Source: Nitrospirota bacterium (GTDB lineage Bacteria > JACPQY01). From it: a stretch of DNA of 64,000 nt. A program made the translations under genes and the position numbers. The notes under the pieces are model-generated. The model did not search any database. It was not told where the DNA came from and was given only the letters and a program-made list of their open reading frames with translations. The stretch spans positions 57,035 through 121,034 of the forward strand of contig JACPAV010000018.1 of the NCBI GenBank assembly GCA_016180645.1, written 5' to 3'. Shown here piece by piece: positions 60,387 through 64,000 of this stretch; position 1 is the first letter of the stretch; each line of letters begins with the position of its first letter.

Positions 60387-63300
60387 CTTCGCGCAGCCGC
60401 CCCCCGTTCTTTCTCCGTCCCCTGGTTTCCCTGTTCGCGTGCGCCGCCCTGTTCGGCCCGGCGGTTCAAGCGAGAGCGGAAGTGAGCGGATACCACCGGT
60501 TCAACGTCGATTGGGTCAACAATGCAGGCGACACCAGCGGCTGGGTCGACTTCGAGGGAGAACTGGCCGATCAGGATGAGTGGCACATCCACTTCGACAT
60601 CACCGATACAAACAACAAGGATGGCTTGGGCGCGCGGCGCTCCCACGTCGCTTGCACCGCCATCGATGGCCCGGAGTACTACCTGATCACGAACCCGGAT
60701 GTGTATGACCTGGACGTTTCGGACACTTCGAGCATCGACCCGTGGCGCTTCACCGTCTACACCGAGGCGTGGGAAGATGACTATGGAAGCTGCGACAGCA
60801 GCTACGTTGGATCCGCTCCCTGGTGGGCCGATGTCGACGAGTGGTGTTCAAGCGGGAGCGTCAACGGGGACAACACGACGGGAACGGAGGGCGCCTGGCA
60901 AGAAAACCAAGTCGGCGGAGCATGTTGGGTTCGCTGGCGGCGGAAATGGGACGATTTTCGGACCCCGGATATCACAACATTCACCGACGACGGAAACAAG
61001 GCATACGACCTCACCTACAACACCCAAGCCGACCTCTCGGACGTCATGGGGCTTGGCGCCACGAAAAACGTCCACTACAAGTACGACGCCTGCCCCACCA
61101 CGGGCGACGTCTCGGTCGCGATGTCCTTCGTATCGGGCAATAACTACCGAGGAACGATTCCCGCCCCGGGAGCGGGGAACTGGAACAAAACCCTGTACTG
61201 GATCGTTCGGGCGTGCGACACCCAGGGAAATTGCCTCACCTCGTCCTGCCAGACGGGCGGCCGAATCACGGACCCGTACGCACCCACCGTAACGCTGAGC
61301 AATGTCGCGGGGTCGTGGGTTCAATCGGATGTGATCAACTTCGCCTGCTCCGATAGCGGCAGCGGATGCCAATCCACCTTCTGGTGGGACTACGATGCCG
61401 ACGGCGTCTGCTCAACCAACTCCGCCATCTACGCGAATAGCACGACACTCACGTCCGTCACCATCAATACCACACACAATGATTACATTTGTCTCTTGGT
61501 GAAAGACAACGAGCCCAACGTGAGCACCACCAGCGCACGCCTCTGGGTGGACGCCACCAATACCGTTCTCAACGCCTCCTCGTTCTCAGGGTGCAACTAC
61601 GTCAACGGCTCCATCTGCTGGGTAAAAAACGGAACCAACTTCACGGTTCGGCTCCGTTACTACGACCAACACAGCGAACCATCCGGCAATCAGTTTCTAT
61701 CGTTCACCAGCGGATGTACTCCGAACAATTGCGGCTGCGCCTGGTATGAACTGTGTGCCACAGGCAACGAGATCAAGTCCTACATCGATACCGACCCCGT
61801 AGGAGGATATGCCGACTCCCATTGGAATGACAGCTACCTCAACATTACAGGCGCCTCGTGCACCGAAGCAGGGGGATGTACCGGAAACTATGCGCAGATG
61901 GACTTCACGGTCACCGGCGGCAGTTCGGAAAAGAATTACGATATCTACGGATTCCAGTACGATCTGGTGGGAAACGGGCCGGCAGCGGGCTACAATGATA
62001 CGGGCCTCGACTTGAGACTGGACAACACCGCGCCCACTTTCGGCGCCGTCACGCCCGCCAACACCGCCACGGCACTTTACGTCGACGGCACGTTCGACCT
62101 CAGCACCACTTTCGCCGACGGCACGGGCTCCGGCGTCGCCTCCTGCCAATACTGCAAGTCCACCGACGGCGTATGCGACACCGAGTGGGCCGCCGCCACC
62201 TGGAGCGCCGGCACCTGCTCCGTCACCGGCCTGACCTGCACGAACGGCCAGGCCCTCACCCTCAACATGCGCGCGACTGACAACGTCGGGATCGTGGGGC
62301 AAGCCTCTGGAGCCAGCCGCACCTGCGACACCACAACCCCAACGTTCGGAACCGTGACCCCGGCCAACACGGCCACCGCCACCTACGTCGACGGAACCTT
62401 CGACCTCTCCACCACGTTCAGCGATACGGGATCGAACGTCGCCTCCTGCCAATACTGCAAGTCCACCGACGGCGTGTGCGACACCGAGTGGGCCGCCGCC
62501 ACCTGGAGCGCCGGCACCTGCTCCTTCACCGGCACAACCTGCACCAACGGCCAGACCGTAACCCTCAACATGCGCGCCTACGACGGCGTCAACAACCTCG
62601 GCACCGCCACCGCCGTCTCACGCACCTGCGACACAACAACCCCAACGTTCGGAACCGTGACCCCGGCCAATACCGCCACAGCCTCCCACGTGGACGGGAC
62701 GTTCGATCTCTCCACCACGTTCAGCGATACGGGATCGAACGTCGCCTCCTGCCAATACTGCAAATCCACCGACGGCACCTGCGACACCGAGTGGGTCAAC
62801 GCCACCTGGAGCGCAGGCACCTGCTCCTTCACCGGCGCAACCTGCACGAACGGTCAGGCCCTCACCCTCAACATGCGCGCCTACGACGCAGTCAACAACC
62901 TCGGCACCGCCACCGCCGTCTCACGCACCTGCGACACCGCCGTCCCCACGTTCGGCACCGTCACACCCGCCAACACGGCCACCGCCACCCACGTCGACGG
63001 AACCTTCGACCTATCCACTACCTTCGCCGACGGCACCGGCGCCGGCGTCGCCTCCTGCCAGTACTGCAAATCCACCGACGGCACCTGCGACACCGAGTGG
63101 GCCGCCGCCACCTGGAGCGCAGGCACCTGCTCCTTCACCGGCACGACCTGCACCAACGGCCAAACCGTAACGCTCAACATGAGGGCCGCCGACAGCGTCG
63201 GCAATCAGTGGGGCACCGCCACGCAAGTCTCACGCACCTGCGATACCGCCGTTCCCACGTTCGGCACCGTCACGCCCGCCAACACGGCCACCGCCACCCA

Positions 63301-64000
63301 CGTCGACGGAACCTTCGACCTGTCCACAACCTTTGCCGATGGCACGGGCGCCGGCGTCGCCTCCTGCCAATACTGCAAATCCACCGACGGCACCTGCGAC
63401 ACCGAGTGGGCCGCCGCCACCTGGAGCGCCGGCACCTGCTCCTTTACCGGCGCAACCTGCACGAACGGCCAGGCCCTCACCCTCAACATGCGGGCCGCCG
63501 ACAGCGTCGGCAATCAGTGGGGCACCGCCACGCAAGTCTCACGCACCTGCGATACCGCCGCCCCACCCGTTCCCACGATCTCCTCCGTAACGAATACGGG
63601 CAACCTGAAACTCACCGTCAACTGGTCCACCGTTGTCGACGCCGGCTCCGGCCTCGCCAACTATGAACTCGACCGGATCGGCGCCGGCCAGATCGCCACC
63701 CCCGCCTCGGGAGCCACCTCGTACCAAGACACCGTCGCCTCGGACAATACCGAGTACTGCTACCAGATGCGCTCCAAGGACAATGTCGGGAACCTAAGCG
63801 CCAATTCCACGCAGAAATGCGCCACCGCCATCATCGCCAACGAAACCATCGCCGCCGAAGTCAAAGGCTTCCCCGCCTCCGCCACCGACCAAGGCGGCAC
63901 CTACATCGGCACCTACGTCGGCGCCGGAACCACCGTCTACCTCCTCAGCGCCAACGGCACCGTCGCCGACAGCGAAGCCCTCCCGGGCGCCTCGGGGTCC
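60383..64000 (+). CDS. Large secreted Cys-rich repeat protein, 3' partial
   Basis: The frame is open for 1206 codons to the window edge. A Sec signal peptide (FFLRPLVSLFACAALFGPAVQARA) starts the protein. The next ~530 residues are beta-rich with many Trp, Asp and Cys. Five tandem repeats of ~101-103 residues follow, each with six Cys. An FN3-like domain (LKLTVNWSTVVDAGSGLANYELDR region, near nt 63590-63830) is next, then sequence running off the end. The layout suits a surface or extracellular adhesin or matrix protein, with intra-repeat disulfides. No catalytic domain seen. ATGA overlap with the TPR gene. The C-terminal sorting signal, if any, lies outside. Confidence 0.85.
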   Translation, partial: MTSRSRPPFFLRPLVSLFACAALFGPAVQARAEVSGYHRFNVDWVNNAGDTSGWVDFEGELADQDEWHIHFDITDTNNKDGLGARRSHVACTAIDGPEYYLITNPDVYDLDVSDTSSIDPWRFTVYTEAWEDDYGSCDSSYVGSAPWWADVDEWCSSGSVNGDNTTGTEGAWQENQVGGACWVRWRRKWDDFRTPDITTFTDDGNKAYDLTYNTQADLSDVMGLGATKNVHYKYDACPTTGDVSVAMSFVSGNNYRGTIPAPGAGNWNKTLYWIVRACDTQGNCLTSSCQTGGRITDPYAPTVTLSNVAGSWVQSDVINFACSDSGSGCQSTFWWDYDADGVCSTNSAIYANSTTLTSVTINTTHNDYICLLVKDNEPNVSTTSARLWVDATNTVLNASSFSGCNYVNGSICWVKNGTNFTVRLRYYDQHSEPSGNQFLSFTSGCTPNNCGCAWYELCATGNEIKSYIDTDPVGGYADSHWNDSYLNITGASCTEAGGCTGNYAQMDFTVTGGSSEKNYDIYGFQYDLVGNGPAAGYNDTGLDLRLDNTAPTFGAVTPANTATALYVDGTFDLSTTFADGTGSGVASCQYCKSTDGVCDTEWAAATWSAGTCSVTGLTCTNGQALTLNMRATDNVGIVGQASGASRTCDTTTPTFGTVTPANTATATYVDGTFDLSTTFSDTGSNVASCQYCKSTDGVCDTEWAAATWSAGTCSFTGTTCTNGQTVTLNMRAYDGVNNLGTATAVSRTCDTTTPTFGTVTPANTATASHVDGTFDLSTTFSDTGSNVASCQYCKSTDGTCDTEWVNATWSAGTCSFTGATCTNGQALTLNMRAYDAVNNLGTATAVSRTCDTAVPTFGTVTPANTATATHVDGTFDLSTTFADGTGAGVASCQYCKSTDGTCDTEWAAATWSAGTCSFTGTTCTNGQTVTLNMRAADSVGNQWGTATQVSRTCDTAVPTFGTVTPANTATATHVDGTFDLSTTFADGTGAGVASCQYCKSTDGTCDTEWAAATWSAGTCSFTGATCTNGQALTLNMRAADSVGNQWGTATQVSRTCDTAAPPVPTISSVTNTGNLKLTVNWSTVVDAGSGLANYELDRIGAGQIATPASGATSYQDTVASDNTEYCYQMRSKDNVGNLSANSTQKCATAIIANETIAAEVKGFPASATDQGGTYIGTYVGAGTTVYLLSANGTVADSEALPGASGS
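62033..63562 (+). repeat. Five tandem coding repeats of 303-309 bases
   Basis: Units are 62033-62338, 62339-62641, 62642-62944, 62945-63253 and 63254-63562. Each encodes PTFG(A/T)VTPANTAT, then a DGTFDLSTTF segment, VASCQYCKSTDG, CDTEW...TWSAGTCS, TCTNGQ and RTCD. Units 4 and 5 are nearly identical in DNA. Differences cluster near the ADGTG(S/A)G versus SDTGSN segment and before the final RTCD. The strong DNA identity points to recent duplication or gene conversion. Confidence 0.92.

Noticed and set aside
62476-63666. 396-codon Arg/His-rich frame inside the repeat array
   Set aside because: Its periodicity comes from the tandem repeats read in another frame; the secreted protein frame has conserved Cys and domain sense.

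Overview
The window is a 64 kb stretch of GC-rich, gene-dense bacterial DNA. It has short intergenic gaps, many 4-base ATGA/GTGA gene overlaps, lipoprotein and Sec-type signals, and a yaaR-holB pair. Lineage cannot be fixed from this sequence. The mix (molybdenum-dependent nitrate assimilation, many B12-binding radical SAM enzymes, many GT-C membrane proteins, Cys-rich secreted repeat proteins) would suit an uncultured, environmental Gram-negative-type bacterium. Start codons and domain limits were read by eye; no search or alignment was run.

Region 1 (1-12545, + strand) is a nitrogen/molybdenum block. It encodes a multidomain nitrite reductase whose domain order is the reverse of NirB/NirD, a fused four-cluster ferredoxin/DmsC-type membrane anchor, and a NapA/NasA-type molybdopterin nitrate reductase. 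A nearly complete molybdenum-cofactor set follows: moaA, mobA, moaD, moaE, a moaC-mogA fusion and moeA. The set includes a TauE/SafE permease and ends in a degenerate sigma-54-type AAA+ protein. Together these would reduce nitrate to ammonia and make the cofactor that the nitrate reductase needs.

Region 2 (12.6-24.9 kb) is mixed. It holds a Uma2-type nuclease, a TMTC-like membrane/TPR protein, an unknown protein, two adjacent P-loop ATPases, an SDR, yaaR-holB, an NhaD-type antiporter with a PuuD-like membrane protein, and a 27-codon orphan gene. Three copies of a ~100 bp nested-palindrome element lie here. Two of them, in opposite orientation, bracket the ATPase pair, whose promoter overlaps a 31 bp operator-like palindrome.

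Region 3 (25-58 kb) is the most unusual part. It has nine B12-binding-type radical SAM genes (one broken), two SAM methyltransferases, two U32/UbiU-UbiV-like proteins, a haem-oxygenase-like diiron protein, a NodB deacetylase, a DPM1-like GT2, two toroid-fold proteins and six unrelated GT-C-like multi-pass membrane proteins. They are arranged in short, tightly coupled operons on both strands. This looks like a large locus for an unusual glycan, glycolipid or lipid; the product is not predictable from sequence.

Region 4 (58.1-64 kb) has a CRP/FNR-type palindrome followed by a lipoprotein, a membrane-anchored TPR protein and a large secreted protein. That last protein contains five nearly identical Cys-rich ~100-residue repeats and runs off the window.
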